Of a stretch of 64,000 bases of DNA, positions 57,059 to 64,000 are shown piece by piece. The notes beneath the pieces are model-generated. The model made no database searches. It was not told where the DNA came from and saw only the letters and a program-made list of their open reading frames with translations. Origin of the DNA: Bacteroidales bacterium (GTDB taxonomy: Bacteria; Bacteroidota; Bacteroidia; Bacteroidales; F082); contig JAKSNC010000001.1 in NCBI GenBank assembly GCA_024400195.1, forward strand, positions 54,863 through 118,862, in the 5' to 3' direction. Within the stretch, counting starts at the first letter, position 1; each line of letters opens with the position of its first letter. Position numbers and translations under genes: made by a program.

Positions 57059-57991
57059 TTATTGGATGAATATTTTCCCTTTAACGATATTGCTGTTTTT
57101 GTCGGAAAGCACGAAGATAAACATACCGGAACCGAAATCCTTTTTGTTAATCTCATAAGATGAAAGTCCTTTAACATTCACGCTTTTAATGATTCGTCCA
57201 TCTACAGAGATTATGTCTAATCTTTCCACGCTGCTCATTTGGCTGAAATCCAAAATGCCATAATTAACAATAGGATTCGGATAAAGACTTACCTTATCTT
57301 CAAAAGAATCAGACTCAGGAATCGCTGTGTAATCAGTGTTTTCAAACTCAGGATCAATATACAGTCTTTCCCCATGTTGCAGAACTTCAACCAACGTATA
57401 TTTTGCGCCACAAAGAGTGGGCAGTAACTGAATAGGATAAAACAGCCCATAGTTATTTCCAATGCCTTCAATCACACGCTCGTCATAATAATGATGGTGG
57501 CCTTCACAGTCATCACCTAACCAAAAAACCGTTCTCTCGCGGCCGTTGATTTCAGTTTTGTCAAGCTGAAATACGACTTTGGAATAAAAGAGATCTGGAA
57601 TAGTATCGCATTCGGAAAGAGTGAAGTCATAGATAAGATATTCCACGCCGTCTTCAACACCCAGAGATATATGGCCAAAGTATGGATCTTGGTTTTCAAA
57701 ACACATAAAATAGCATTTGCCGTTTCCGTCCTGACGGATGCCGCCAAAACAACGTCCTTCGATTGGGAAGCCCAAATTCGGACAGTCTATAACCTTGTGA
57801 TAAACAACGCCATTAACCGTTGTATCGCCCTTAATTCCAACTTGACAATAGGTGGTGGGATCATAAGAAGATTTGAATGCATGTACCCAAGCCGTATTTT
57901 CTAAAGGGAGATTTGCATTTTGTGCCTTCGCTGCGCCTCCCGCCATCAGCAGTACGAGCAGAAGGACTTTTGTTTTAATGTTGGTTTTCAT
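57059..57991 (-). CDS. secreted protein with T9SS sorting domain, unknown function
   Basis: A 310-residue exported protein (signal peptide MKTNIKTKVLLLVLLMAGGAAKA). The central 190 residues match no family I know. The C-terminal 75 residues are a type A T9SS sorting domain (VSLYPNPIVNYGILDFS, then DGRIIKSVNVKGLSSYEI, ending GSGMFIFVLSDKNSNIVKGKIFI). It is one of two T9SS cargoes here and lies upstream of the C25 protease with a 101-bp gap containing a hairpin. The ATG at 57991 is chosen since it starts the signal peptide; the frame is open 33 codons further. Confidence 0.85.
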   Translation of the reverse strand: MKTNIKTKVLLLVLLMAGGAAKAQNANLPLENTAWVHAFKSSYDPTTYCQVGIKGDTTVNGVVYHKVIDCPNLGFPIEGRCFGGIRQDGNGKCYFMCFENQDPYFGHISLGVEDGVEYLIYDFTLSECDTIPDLFYSKVVFQLDKTEINGRERTVFWLGDDCEGHHHYYDERVIEGIGNNYGLFYPIQLLPTLCGAKYTLVEVLQHGERLYIDPEFENTDYTAIPESDSFEDKVSLYPNPIVNYGILDFSQMSSVERLDIISVDGRIIKSVNVKGLSSYEINKKDFGSGMFIFVLSDKNSNIVKGKIFIQ

Positions 57992-58007
57992 TTTAAATTG
58001 AATTTTA

Positions 58008-58015
58008 CAAAAATA
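58008..58015 (-). promoter_or_regulatory. -7 promoter element TATTTTTG for the T9SS cargo genes
   Basis: TATTTTTG on the minus strand, 17 bp before the ATG at 57991. No promoter of this type is seen before the C25 protease, so both cargo genes may be transcribed from here. Confidence 0.5.
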
Positions 58016-58211
58016 TAAAAAGTTATACATATTTGACATAATACATTTCATTTTTATTTTTATTTTTCGTTGTCCCGTCATCCGTCCCACCGTGCGTTGT
58101 AGGTCTTCCGCCGCCGTCTTTTCTTTTCACTGCCTTCCGTACCGACGATGGACAATGCCATGCGGAAGGCTTAGTGTGATGAATTTCAGTTGTGAATGCA
58201 TAGACGCTTCT

Positions 58212-58598
58212 TTACTCTGTTACCGTGAAATCACCGGAGTAAACATCACCGTTGTGCAGTGTTATCGTCACCGTGTAGAAGCCTGCGTCATCGATTAGCA
58301 GCATCGCCACGTCGGGTGTGTGGAAGAGATTGTCGCGGTCGATATAGACACCGTTTCTGTTGGTGACGACGATGTGCGCTATGCCCACATTCTCGTTGAT
58401 GTAAATGGTTAGCGCATGGCCGTCGATGGAGGCGGAGATGGGGATGTCGGATTTGTCAGATTGACCATGTGTGGCCTTGTTAAATATAACAATAGGGTCT
58501 TTCCCGTTTTTTGCGACATGGTCTTTTTTGGCTATACTGAAAGCTGTCGGAACAATAACACCGAGCAGCAGCATGATAACTTTAATTTTGTTCACCAT
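58212..58598 (-). CDS. DUF3244 exported protein
   Basis: A 128-residue exported protein with signal peptide MVNKIKVIMLLLGVIVPTAFS and a single beta-sandwich pattern: PISASIDGHALTIYINENVGIAHIVVTN ... GFYTVTITLHNGDVYSGDFTV, which fits the Bacteroidota family DUF3244. Function unknown. It has its own promoter and stands between the T9SS cargo pair and the TPR lipoprotein. Confidence 0.8.
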   Translation of the reverse strand: MVNKIKVIMLLLGVIVPTAFSIAKKDHVAKNGKDPIVIFNKATHGQSDKSDIPISASIDGHALTIYINENVGIAHIVVTNRNGVYIDRDNLFHTPDVAMLLIDDAGFYTVTITLHNGDVYSGDFTVTE

Positions 58599-58618
58599 AT
58601 TTTTTCATTTTTATAATG

Positions 58619-58626
58619 CAAAATTA
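58619..58626 (-). promoter_or_regulatory. -7 promoter element TAATTTTG for the DUF3244 gene
   Basis: TAATTTTG on the minus strand, 21 bp before the start codon. Confidence 0.6.
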
Positions 58627-58711
58627 CAGTCCAAAAACAAAGTGAGCAAGAAAATGATGGTGGAAAATGGAGGGAAAATGATTTAAACTACTGTAATACA
58701 ATATATTATAT

Positions 58712-60433
58712 TTATAAGCCTGCCATGTTATAAAGGGCTTCTGTAAGGTTTTTTTCCGTATTCATTATGGATTTTATCTTGTTGCTGCGGTAACGGACGG
58801 TAGAATAATCCTTCTGCATGAAGGCGGAGACATCGGAATCTTTCAGACCGAGCAGATACAGACAGCAATAGTCGATGTCGTCGTTGGTCATTTTCGGGAA
58901 TCGATTCTTCAGCCTTGTCGTAAAATTGTCGTAATGCAGGTTGGCGGCCTCGCGCAACTCAATAAGCTGTTCCCTCCTGAGCGCATAGTCCTTGTAGCAA
59001 AGGTAATCAATCTTCGATTTGAACTGCTGCTTGTTTGCGACCTCCAGAATATTTTTGCAGATAGGTTCGTCGGCGAATCGCGTCATATCCAATTTCATCT
59101 TAATCTCCGAAAGCGTGGCTTCAGTTCTCTCTAAAGCCAATTTATGCTCTGAGATTCGTTTCCTTCCCAATTTGCGTGTGATTGCGAAAACCGCAAAAAC
59201 TGTCAGAAGAACAATAGGTATTATCATATATGCCACTCTTTTCCTTGCCGAATGCTTTTCTTTCGTAAACATTCTGTCTTTTCCCTTTTGCAGGTGGCTT
59301 TGGTACATATTATCGAGTCTTGAGACTTTCGCTTTGCTGCCGTATTCCTTCATCGTATGTTTAGAGAGAAATGCGTCATATTCGTCCGCCTTTTTCCCCA
59401 ATGTTGCGTTTTGTTTTTTCAGAAGTTCCGCAGCCTGAATCTTTGATTCAATATCTTCTTCGTTTTTGTAAACATTTTCAAGATAAAATGCGGCTGAATC
59501 ATATTGCCCTGCTTCATTGAACAATGCGCCAAGTGTCAGGAGACGTGTCATCCGTTCCGCTTCGGTGGCGGCTTGGGCAGCTATCATCCTCATGCTGTCA
59601 ATGGAAGACTCCACATTACTTTTTTTTGAATAATGATTATGTATAACAATAATTGAAAACAAATCCCTGTAAGCAATGTTGTCTCTGTCGGGAAGCTCCT
59701 CCAATGCCAATCTGTAATAGATGGATGCACTGTCATATTTCTCCATCATGTCATATTGCTTGCCTATGAATGAATACGATTTTGAGATTCCGTATTTTGA
59801 AGTCGGCTCTATTTTGCAGAAATGTATGGATTTTTTAAAACAGTCAATTGCCGGCTCCGTCATGAATTGTCCTGAAAACAAGTCGGCGAGACGGTTGTAT
59901 GTCAACGACATGAACTTGGCACAGTGTCCTGTCAGGTCTTTCTCCTCAAATTGTTCTTCCATCACCTCCAAGGCCTTCAGATATTCCGCACACGCCTCAA
60001 CCACGCTGTCGTTCTCATAAAAACCAACACCTTTTATATAATGCGCCCGCGCATCAAGGAAGACGATGTCTGTAGAGACGCGATTAACCGCGTCTCTACC
60101 ATCCGCGTCTCTACCATCAGACATCACAATCGAATCGAAATAATCCACCGCCTTCAGCAATTCTTCTCGGTTGGTCTGTGCGTAGTCGTTCTTAAAAAGC
60201 AATTCGGAAAGCAGCAGCTGGCAATAATGCCCGTCGAAGGCACTAAGGCTATCCGCCTGCGGGCCGCCCGCAAAATCTATCAGCACCATCAACGCGCTAT
60301 CGGGCTGCCGCCACATCAGGCTGTCAATGGCCTGTAGAGACGCGATTAATCGCGTCTCTACGGGGTCAGGGTGCCGCGAAGAGCAAGCCGCAAGAAACAT
60401 GGCAAGAAACAATATGAGATGTTTCAGTTTCAT
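58712..60433 (-). CDS. TPR lipoprotein with membrane helix and C-terminal helix-turn-helix-like domain
   Basis: A 573-residue protein of the Bacteroidota TPR/HTH type. Lipobox Cys 17 (LAACSSRH) is followed by tetratricopeptide-like helices (about residues 35-360), a coiled segment, one transmembrane helix near residues 395-415 (AYMIIPIVLLTVFAVFAI) and a cytoplasmic-type tail with a LuxR-like HTH (DIDYCCLYLLGLKDSDVSAFMQKDYSTVRYRSNKIKSIM). Such proteins may pass an envelope signal to gene expression, although DNA binding by a membrane-bound HTH is not shown. Two GTAGAGACGCG palindromes lie inside the coding region without breaking it. The ATG at 60433 is only 5 bases past the promoter box. Confidence 0.85.
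   Translation of the reverse strand: MKLKHLILFLAMFLAACSSRHPDPVETRLIASLQAIDSLMWRQPDSALMVLIDFAGGPQADSLSAFDGHYCQLLLSELLFKNDYAQTNREELLKAVDYFDSIVMSDGRDADGRDAVNRVSTDIVFLDARAHYIKGVGFYENDSVVEACAEYLKALEVMEEQFEEKDLTGHCAKFMSLTYNRLADLFSGQFMTEPAIDCFKKSIHFCKIEPTSKYGISKSYSFIGKQYDMMEKYDSASIYYRLALEELPDRDNIAYRDLFSIIVIHNHYSKKSNVESSIDSMRMIAAQAATEAERMTRLLTLGALFNEAGQYDSAAFYLENVYKNEEDIESKIQAAELLKKQNATLGKKADEYDAFLSKHTMKEYGSKAKVSRLDNMYQSHLQKGKDRMFTKEKHSARKRVAYMIIPIVLLTVFAVFAITRKLGRKRISEHKLALERTEATLSEIKMKLDMTRFADEPICKNILEVANKQQFKSKIDYLCYKDYALRREQLIELREAANLHYDNFTTRLKNRFPKMTNDDIDYCCLYLLGLKDSDVSAFMQKDYSTVRYRSNKIKSIMNTEKNLTEALYNMAGL
60072..60114. repeat. REP-like palindrome with extra half site, inside the TPR gene
   Basis: GTAGAGACGCG (60072-60082) pairs with CGCGTCTCTAC (60089-60099) across ATTAAC, and a further CGCGTCTCTAC half lies at 60104-60114. 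On the coding strand it gives DGRDADGRDAVNRVST. Confidence 0.9.
60334..60361. repeat. perfect 28-bp palindrome inside the TPR gene
   Basis: GTAGAGACGCG, ATTAAT and CGCGTCTCTAC form a full palindrome. On the coding strand it is read in another frame than the copy at 60072 and codes VETRLIASL, residues 25-33 of the lipoprotein. Confidence 0.92.
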
Positions 60434-60438
60434 TGCCG

Positions 60439-60446
60439 CAAAGATA
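60439..60446 (-). promoter_or_regulatory. -7 promoter element TATCTTTG touching the TPR gene start
   Basis: TATCTTTG on the minus strand with only CGGCA between it and the ATG, predicting a leader of zero to three bases. Confidence 0.65.
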
Positions 60447-60514
60447 AATCGTTTTTCATAACCCACATATTTTCCTATAAAGGCTTCATCTCAAGAGACA
60501 AACACAACTAACTC

Positions 60515-61111
60515 TCATTTCCACTCAACGGTGTTAATCAGGTGCCGCACATCTGTCATAATAAAGTCGGTCACAGGCTGAAGAGAGTCATAATTCGCCG
60601 TAATGTTATAATAAAGCGAGCCTCTCAAAAAATGGCTCACACTATCGGTGACGTAAAACTGCAACGGCGACGCAACGCCCTCTCCGTCAAGGAAATAAAC
60701 AAGCCCATAGACATTTTCATTGCTGCGGATAACCACGCTGTCGCGGATGCCTGACGCCTTTGCGATGTGCTTCGTAACCATAGTATAGGCATCGTTCAAA
60801 AGCGTGTCAAGGTTATTGTTGATGGTCTTATAACTCAGATGGAGAGTGCTTTTAAACGGCCTAAACTCAACGTTTATCCAGTTTTTTTCCTGCGGAGAGA
60901 AATAATCGGGGGTAATTTCAGAATAATTCGGTATCTCGAAAGAGAAATACGTCATCGTGTCGAGCGAAACATATTCTTTTTCGGGAAAATCGATGCGGAA
61001 ATAGCCTCTCGGTTTAGGCTGCTGCACATCGGAACACGACAGCAACGCGAAAACCGCGAGCACGAAGGAAATCATTTTTCGGAAAAGTCTGACGGAACAA
61101 ACAGACATCAT
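60515..61111 (-). CDS. gldD: gliding motility lipoprotein GldD
   Basis: A 198-residue lipoprotein (lipobox LLSCSD) with the GldD pattern PKPRGYFRIDFPEKEY after the lipid anchor, NWINVEFRPFKSTLHLSYK, and VYGLVYFLDGEGVASPLQFYVTDSVSHFLRGSLYY. GldD is required for gliding and for T9SS function. The start is uncertain between two Mets: ATG 61111 and the Met at residue 12, which begins a cleaner signal peptide. In many Bacteroidota gldE lies between ssb and gldD; here ssb is only 37 bp upstream and gldE is absent. Confidence 0.9.
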   Translation of the reverse strand: MMSVCSVRLFRKMISFVLAVFALLSCSDVQQPKPRGYFRIDFPEKEYVSLDTMTYFSFEIPNYSEITPDYFSPQEKNWINVEFRPFKSTLHLSYKTINNNLDTLLNDAYTMVTKHIAKASGIRDSVVIRSNENVYGLVYFLDGEGVASPLQFYVTDSVSHFLRGSLYYNITANYDSLQPVTDFIMTDVRHLINTVEWK

Positions 61112-61147
61112 ATCGGCTGATATTTCAGATTACATGCCACCACTTAT

Positions 61148-61585
61148 TTAGAACGGAAGCGGCGAGGATTCTTCATTTTGTCCTTGGTTCTCTGTTAGTT
61201 CCGATGAAGCCGGCTGGTACATCGCCGACGGAGACTGTCCTTGGCGTTGGTTCGACAAGCTCATCATCTTATCGGCGACGACTTCTGTAACATACCTTGT
61301 AATTCCCTGTTTATCAACATATTGACGTGTACGAAGTCTTCCTTCAACATAAAGAAGGTCGCCTTTGCAATAGTTGCGGCGATGTTCCGCGATGTCGGCG
61401 GCGATGTTATTCCACGCAACAACGGTATGCCATTCCGTCTGTTCCTGCCAATTGCCGCTTCTATCGTGAAAACGTTCTGATGTAGCGAGTGTCACATTCA
61501 TTTTCTGACTTCCGTTTTCCATCGTAATCACTTCGGGATCTCTTCCCAACCGTCCAATAAGGACAACTTTATTCAAACTTGCCAT
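61148..61585 (-). CDS. ssb: single-stranded DNA-binding protein
   Basis: A 145-residue SSB with the OB-fold (SLNKVVLIGRLGRDPEV ... WHTVVAWNN ... GDLLYVEGRLRTRQY) and the C-terminal acidic tip ending SSPLPF, which recruits repair and replication proteins. Normal length. It is the first gene of a unit with gldD. Confidence 0.96.
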   Translation of the reverse strand: MASLNKVVLIGRLGRDPEVITMENGSQKMNVTLATSERFHDRSGNWQEQTEWHTVVAWNNIAADIAEHRRNYCKGDLLYVEGRLRTRQYVDKQGITRYVTEVVADKMMSLSNQRQGQSPSAMYQPASSELTENQGQNEESSPLPF

Positions 61586-61627
61586 GTGTCAATTTTTCTT
61601 ATTATAAGATGCTTTATTTTGAATCTT

Positions 61628-61635
61628 CAAAAATA
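61628..61635 (-). promoter_or_regulatory. -7 promoter element TATTTTTG for ssb
   Basis: TATTTTTG on the minus strand, 43 bp before the ssb ATG; fits TAnnTTTG. Confidence 0.45.
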
Positions 61636-61678
61636 ACTATTTTATCAAAGCGCACCACATTGATTATTAAAATTATTT

Positions 61679-61700
61679 TTTTACGTAAAAACGTACGTAC
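61679..61700. promoter_or_regulatory. paired palindromes upstream of the HU promoter
   Basis: A 12-bp palindrome TTTTACGTAAAA (61679-61690) is directly followed by ACGTACGTAC (61691-61700). It lies where the -33 region of the HU promoter would be, which suits an operator. Confidence 0.45.
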
Positions 61701-61716
61701 ATTTCAAAATGTTTCG

Positions 61717-61724
61717 TAAATTTG
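61717..61724 (+). promoter_or_regulatory. -7 promoter element TAAATTTG for HU
   Basis: TAAATTTG on the plus strand, 44 bp before the HU ATG. Confidence 0.65.
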
Positions 61725-61768
61725 CGCTCAGAAATAATCAATTATCAACAATTTAACATTTTAATAAA

Positions 61769-62041
61769 ATGACAAAAGCAGAAATCATTTCTGAAATCGC
61801 CGCCAAGACAGGCATTGACAGAGCAACTACGTTGAGCGTTATCGAAACCTTCACCGACACCATCAAGGAAGTTGTTAAGAAAGGTGATTCAGTCACACTT
61901 AGAGGTTTTGGAAGTTTCATCAGAAAGACCAGAGCCCAGAAAATCGGCAGAAACATCAAGGCCAAGAAGTCAGTCGTTATACCGCAGCACAACATTCCGG
62001 CATTCAAGGCTGCCAAGACTTTCGCCAACGAAGTAAGATAA
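61769..62041 (+). CDS. hup: HU-family DNA-binding protein
   Basis: A 90-residue histone-like protein. MTKAEIISEIAAKTGIDRATTLSVIETF and the GFGSFIRKTRAQKIGRNIKAKKSVVIPQHNIPAFKAAKTF arm with the DNA-intercalating Pro-rich beta-ribbon identify HU. It bends and compacts DNA. A 29-codon small basic protein gene follows at 21 bp. Confidence 0.95.
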   Translation: MTKAEIISEIAAKTGIDRATTLSVIETFTDTIKEVVKKGDSVTLRGFGSFIRKTRAQKIGRNIKAKKSVVIPQHNIPAFKAAKTFANEVR

Positions 62042-62062
62042 CAATCTAAAAATCAAAGAAAT

Positions 62063-62152
62063 ATGCCAAACGGAAAGAAACACAAGAGACATAAAATGTC
62101 CACCCACAAACGTAAAAAACGTTTGAGAAAGGATAGACATAAAAAGAAATAG
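62063..62152 (+). CDS. 29-residue very basic protein, AURKAIP1/COX24 (mS38-like) type
   Basis: The frame codes MPNGKKHKRHKMSTHKRKK then RLRKDRHKKK: 29 residues, more than half Lys, Arg or His. Its KKRKR-like pattern matches the small AURKAIP1/COX24-domain proteins of Bacteroidota, related to a mitochondrial small-subunit ribosomal protein (mS38), so it is likely ribosome-associated. It lies 21 bp after hup and before a terminator. The match is made from memory of the family. Confidence 0.75.
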   Translation: MPNGKKHKRHKMSTHKRKKRLRKDRHKKK

Positions 62153-62172
62153 GCCTGACGGCTTATGACACA

Positions 62173-62216
62173 ACAACAATAACACAGCACTCACTTGTGT
62201 TGTGTTATTGTTTTTA
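62173..62216 (+). terminator. terminator after hup and the small basic gene
   Basis: AATAACACAGCAC pairs with GTGTTGTGTTATT apart from one G-U, extended by AAC/GTT, and is followed by GTTTTT. Confidence 0.8.
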
Positions 62217-62241
62217 AGTTAACCTTTGTAAAATCCCAGAT

Positions 62242-63810
62242 ATGGAAGAATCTAACACTACAAACAGGGAGCTCGTCATCTGCAAGAACGAGTCGGAGGT
62301 TAATATTGCATTGTTGGAAAACAAACAGCTTGCAGAATATCGCCGCGAGATATTGGACAGCAATTTCGCCGTTGGAGACATTTTCTACGGGCGTGTCAAA
62401 AAGGTTCTGCCCGGTCTTAACGCCGCTTTCGTTGATGTCGGCGACAAGAAAAACGCCTTCATTCACTATCTCGACCTCGGGCCTCAGATCAAATCACTGA
62501 TAAAGTTCACGAAACTTGCTTCAGAAGGGAAAAAAGCACAAGTCAACCTCAAGTCGTTCGAACTCGAGCCGGATATTGAGAAAAACGGCAAAATATCAGA
62601 CATAATACAGTCGGGCGACCTGATTCCGGTACAAATCGTCAAAGAGCCCATCGCAACCAAAGGGCCGCGTATCTCAGCCGACATTTCATTTCCGGGGCGC
62701 TTCATAGTCCTCATTCCCTTCTCAAACAAGATTTCTGTTTCTAACAAAATCAAGAGCAAGGAGGAACGAAGCAGGCTGCGCAAACTCATCCAAAGCATCA
62801 AACCGCAAAACTTCGGAATCATCATACGCACCGTAGCCGAAGGCAAAAACGTGGAAGAACTTGATGCCGACATGAAGTCGCTCGTGGAGAAATGGAACAG
62901 CATCGCAGCAGCCATCGAGAATACAAAGGCTCCGGCTAAGGTAGCCAGCGAAATGAGCCGCGTATCGGTAATTCTCCGAGACCTGCTCAACGATTCGTTC
63001 AACGGCATCACCGTCAACACGAGAGACCTTTACGAAGACGTCCGCCGTTACATCGAGAAAATCGACCCACAACAGTCGAGTATTGTAAAATATTACAAAG
63101 AGGAAGCCCCTATATTCGACTATTTCGGAATAACGAAACAGATAAAAGGACTCTTTGGACGCATCGTCACCATCCGCAACGGTGTATATCTGATTATCGA
63201 GCACACGGAAGCCATGCACGTCATCGACGTTAACAGCGGCCACAGGGTAAACAAAGACAACACTCAGGAAGAGAACGCCTTGGAAGTCAACCTCGAAGCC
63301 GCCGCCGAGATAGCACGACAGCTCCGTCTGCGCGATATGGGAGGCATCATCATCGTCGATTTCATCGACCTGCACAAAGCGGAAAACAGGAAAGCGTTGT
63401 TCGACAAACTGCAAGAGGAAATGTCGCGCGACCGAGCAAAACACACAATCCTGCCTGCTACGAAATTCGGACTGATTCAGATTACAAGGGAAAGAGTCAG
63501 ACCGGAAACAGAAGTGATAGTCATGGAAAAATGCCCGACGTGCGACGGCAAAGGCAACGTGAGACCATGGACAGTCTTTATCGACGAATTGGAAAGCAAT
63601 GTAAAGTATCTGCTTGAAGACCAAAACGAGGGAAAGATAACGCTTCAATTGCATCCTTTTGTTGCCGCTTATCTCACAAAAGGCTTTTTCTCCATCATCC
63701 GGAGATGGAATCGGCACTGCCACGGAAAAGTGAAGATACAGGCAATCAACAGTTTCAACATACTGCAATTTAACTTCCTAAACAAAAAAGGAGACAACAT
63801 TATAATCTAA
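62242..63810 (+). CDS. rng: ribonuclease G (Rne/Rng family)
   Basis: A 522-residue endoribonuclease for 16S rRNA 5' maturation and mRNA decay. It has the S1 RNA-binding domain (GDIFYGRVKKVLPGLNAAFVDVG), the DNase I-like catalytic domain with VIDVNSGHRV and GGIIIVDFIDL (acidic metal ligands), and the zinc-link CPTCDGKGNV. No long C-terminal scaffold is present, as in RNase G rather than RNase E. A terminator follows. Confidence 0.95.
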   Translation: MEESNTTNRELVICKNESEVNIALLENKQLAEYRREILDSNFAVGDIFYGRVKKVLPGLNAAFVDVGDKKNAFIHYLDLGPQIKSLIKFTKLASEGKKAQVNLKSFELEPDIEKNGKISDIIQSGDLIPVQIVKEPIATKGPRISADISFPGRFIVLIPFSNKISVSNKIKSKEERSRLRKLIQSIKPQNFGIIIRTVAEGKNVEELDADMKSLVEKWNSIAAAIENTKAPAKVASEMSRVSVILRDLLNDSFNGITVNTRDLYEDVRRYIEKIDPQQSSIVKYYKEEAPIFDYFGITKQIKGLFGRIVTIRNGVYLIIEHTEAMHVIDVNSGHRVNKDNTQEENALEVNLEAAAEIARQLRLRDMGGIIIVDFIDLHKAENRKALFDKLQEEMSRDRAKHTILPATKFGLIQITRERVRPETEVIVMEKCPTCDGKGNVRPWTVFIDELESNVKYLLEDQNEGKITLQLHPFVAAYLTKGFFSIIRRWNRHCHGKVKIQAINSFNILQFNFLNKKGDNIII

Positions 63811-63840
63811 AAAAAAGGAATCGTAAAGATTCCTTTTTTT
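63810..63840 (+). terminator. intrinsic terminator after rng
   Basis: AAAAAAAGGAATC pairs with GATTCCTTTTTTT around GTAAA; the second arm gives the T-run. Likely works in both directions. Confidence 0.9.
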
Positions 63841-63981
63841 TATACTAAATATTTTACGAAACGCATCACACCTCCAATCCTGACTTTGACAGCTTAAATT
63901 TAGATTCTCTGTAACTGATTTAAATTCAATTATTTACAGAATACGCCTCGGTGCCTTGGGTGCCTCACGTCGAAAAATGCT

Positions 63982-63989
63982 TAACTTTG
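63982..63989 (+). promoter_or_regulatory. -7 promoter element TAACTTTG for a gene beyond the window
   Basis: TAACTTTG on the plus strand near the window end, after 140 bp without any gene that I can see. Confidence 0.5.
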
Positions 63990-64000
63990 TGGCATGTTTG

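Overview
The window reads as chromosomal DNA of a Bacteroidota organism, most likely Bacteroidales. Supporting signs are promoters of the TAnnTTTG type in front of many genes, general lack of Shine-Dalgarno sequences, carboxypeptidase-regulatory-domain/TonB outer-membrane receptors, a DUF2764-containing V-type ATPase operon, DUF4271, DUF3244, GldD, a type IX secretion (T9SS) plug protein and secreted proteins ending in T9SS sorting domains. Genus or species cannot be named from this alone. No phage, insertion sequence or CRISPR array was found.

Layout. 1-5517 (minus) is the information-processing block: tRNA-Thr, Tyr, Gly, Thr, tuf, tRNA-Trp, secE, nusG, rplK, rplA, rplJ, rplL and the start of rpoB, followed upstream by hpf and xerC. 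6981-19100 (mostly minus) is metabolic and housekeeping: aspartate kinase, an unusual nucleotide-kinase/dCMP-deaminase fusion, a LOG-family hydrolase, an MFS transporter, a rhomboid protease, purE, a GC-rich surface lipoprotein with a perfect domain duplication, uvrC, thiL, a small membrane protein and gcvT. 19396-37199 (plus) holds rpmB, a TonB-type receptor followed by two secreted proteins of unknown function (one collagen-like) and apbE, a periplasmic beta-galactosidase, a second outer-membrane receptor, the DUF4271-hemD-rnpA-yidD-S41 protease run and an O-antigen ligase-like protein. 37279-44913 (minus) is the V-type ATPase operon E-DUF2764-A-B-D-I-K. 45293-50945 (plus) holds a second LOG protein, a sigma-54 activator without a DNA-binding domain, the T9SS plug protein and priA. 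50942-61585 (minus) holds corA, a large gingipain-like C25 protease and a second T9SS cargo protein, a DUF3244 protein, a TPR/HTH lipoprotein, gldD and ssb. 61769-63810 (plus) holds an HU protein, a 29-residue ribosome-associated-type protein and ribonuclease G.

The genes fit an anaerobic or gut/oral-type bacterium that degrades external glycans and proteins: receptors and beta-galactosidase for sugars, T9SS machinery (GldD, plug) with two T9SS cargoes here, and a V-type ATPase for ion-gradient exchange.

The most unusual signals are non-coding. Four loci carry one family of very short tandem arrays (heptamers like TTCGACT, octamers like TTTGACNN, and AATTCGN units); three of them run right up to the stop codon of uvrC, gcvT or ntpI. 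A second repeat family, a palindrome with GTAGAGACGCG arms, sits twice inside the coding frame of the TPR lipoprotein gene in two different frames, and its core arms reappear in a terminator 23 kb away. Other points worth following are the kinase-deaminase fusion, the two-part base composition of the C25 protease gene, and a strong Shine-Dalgarno site before hpf. Gene calls rest on reading motifs by eye; no database search was possible.
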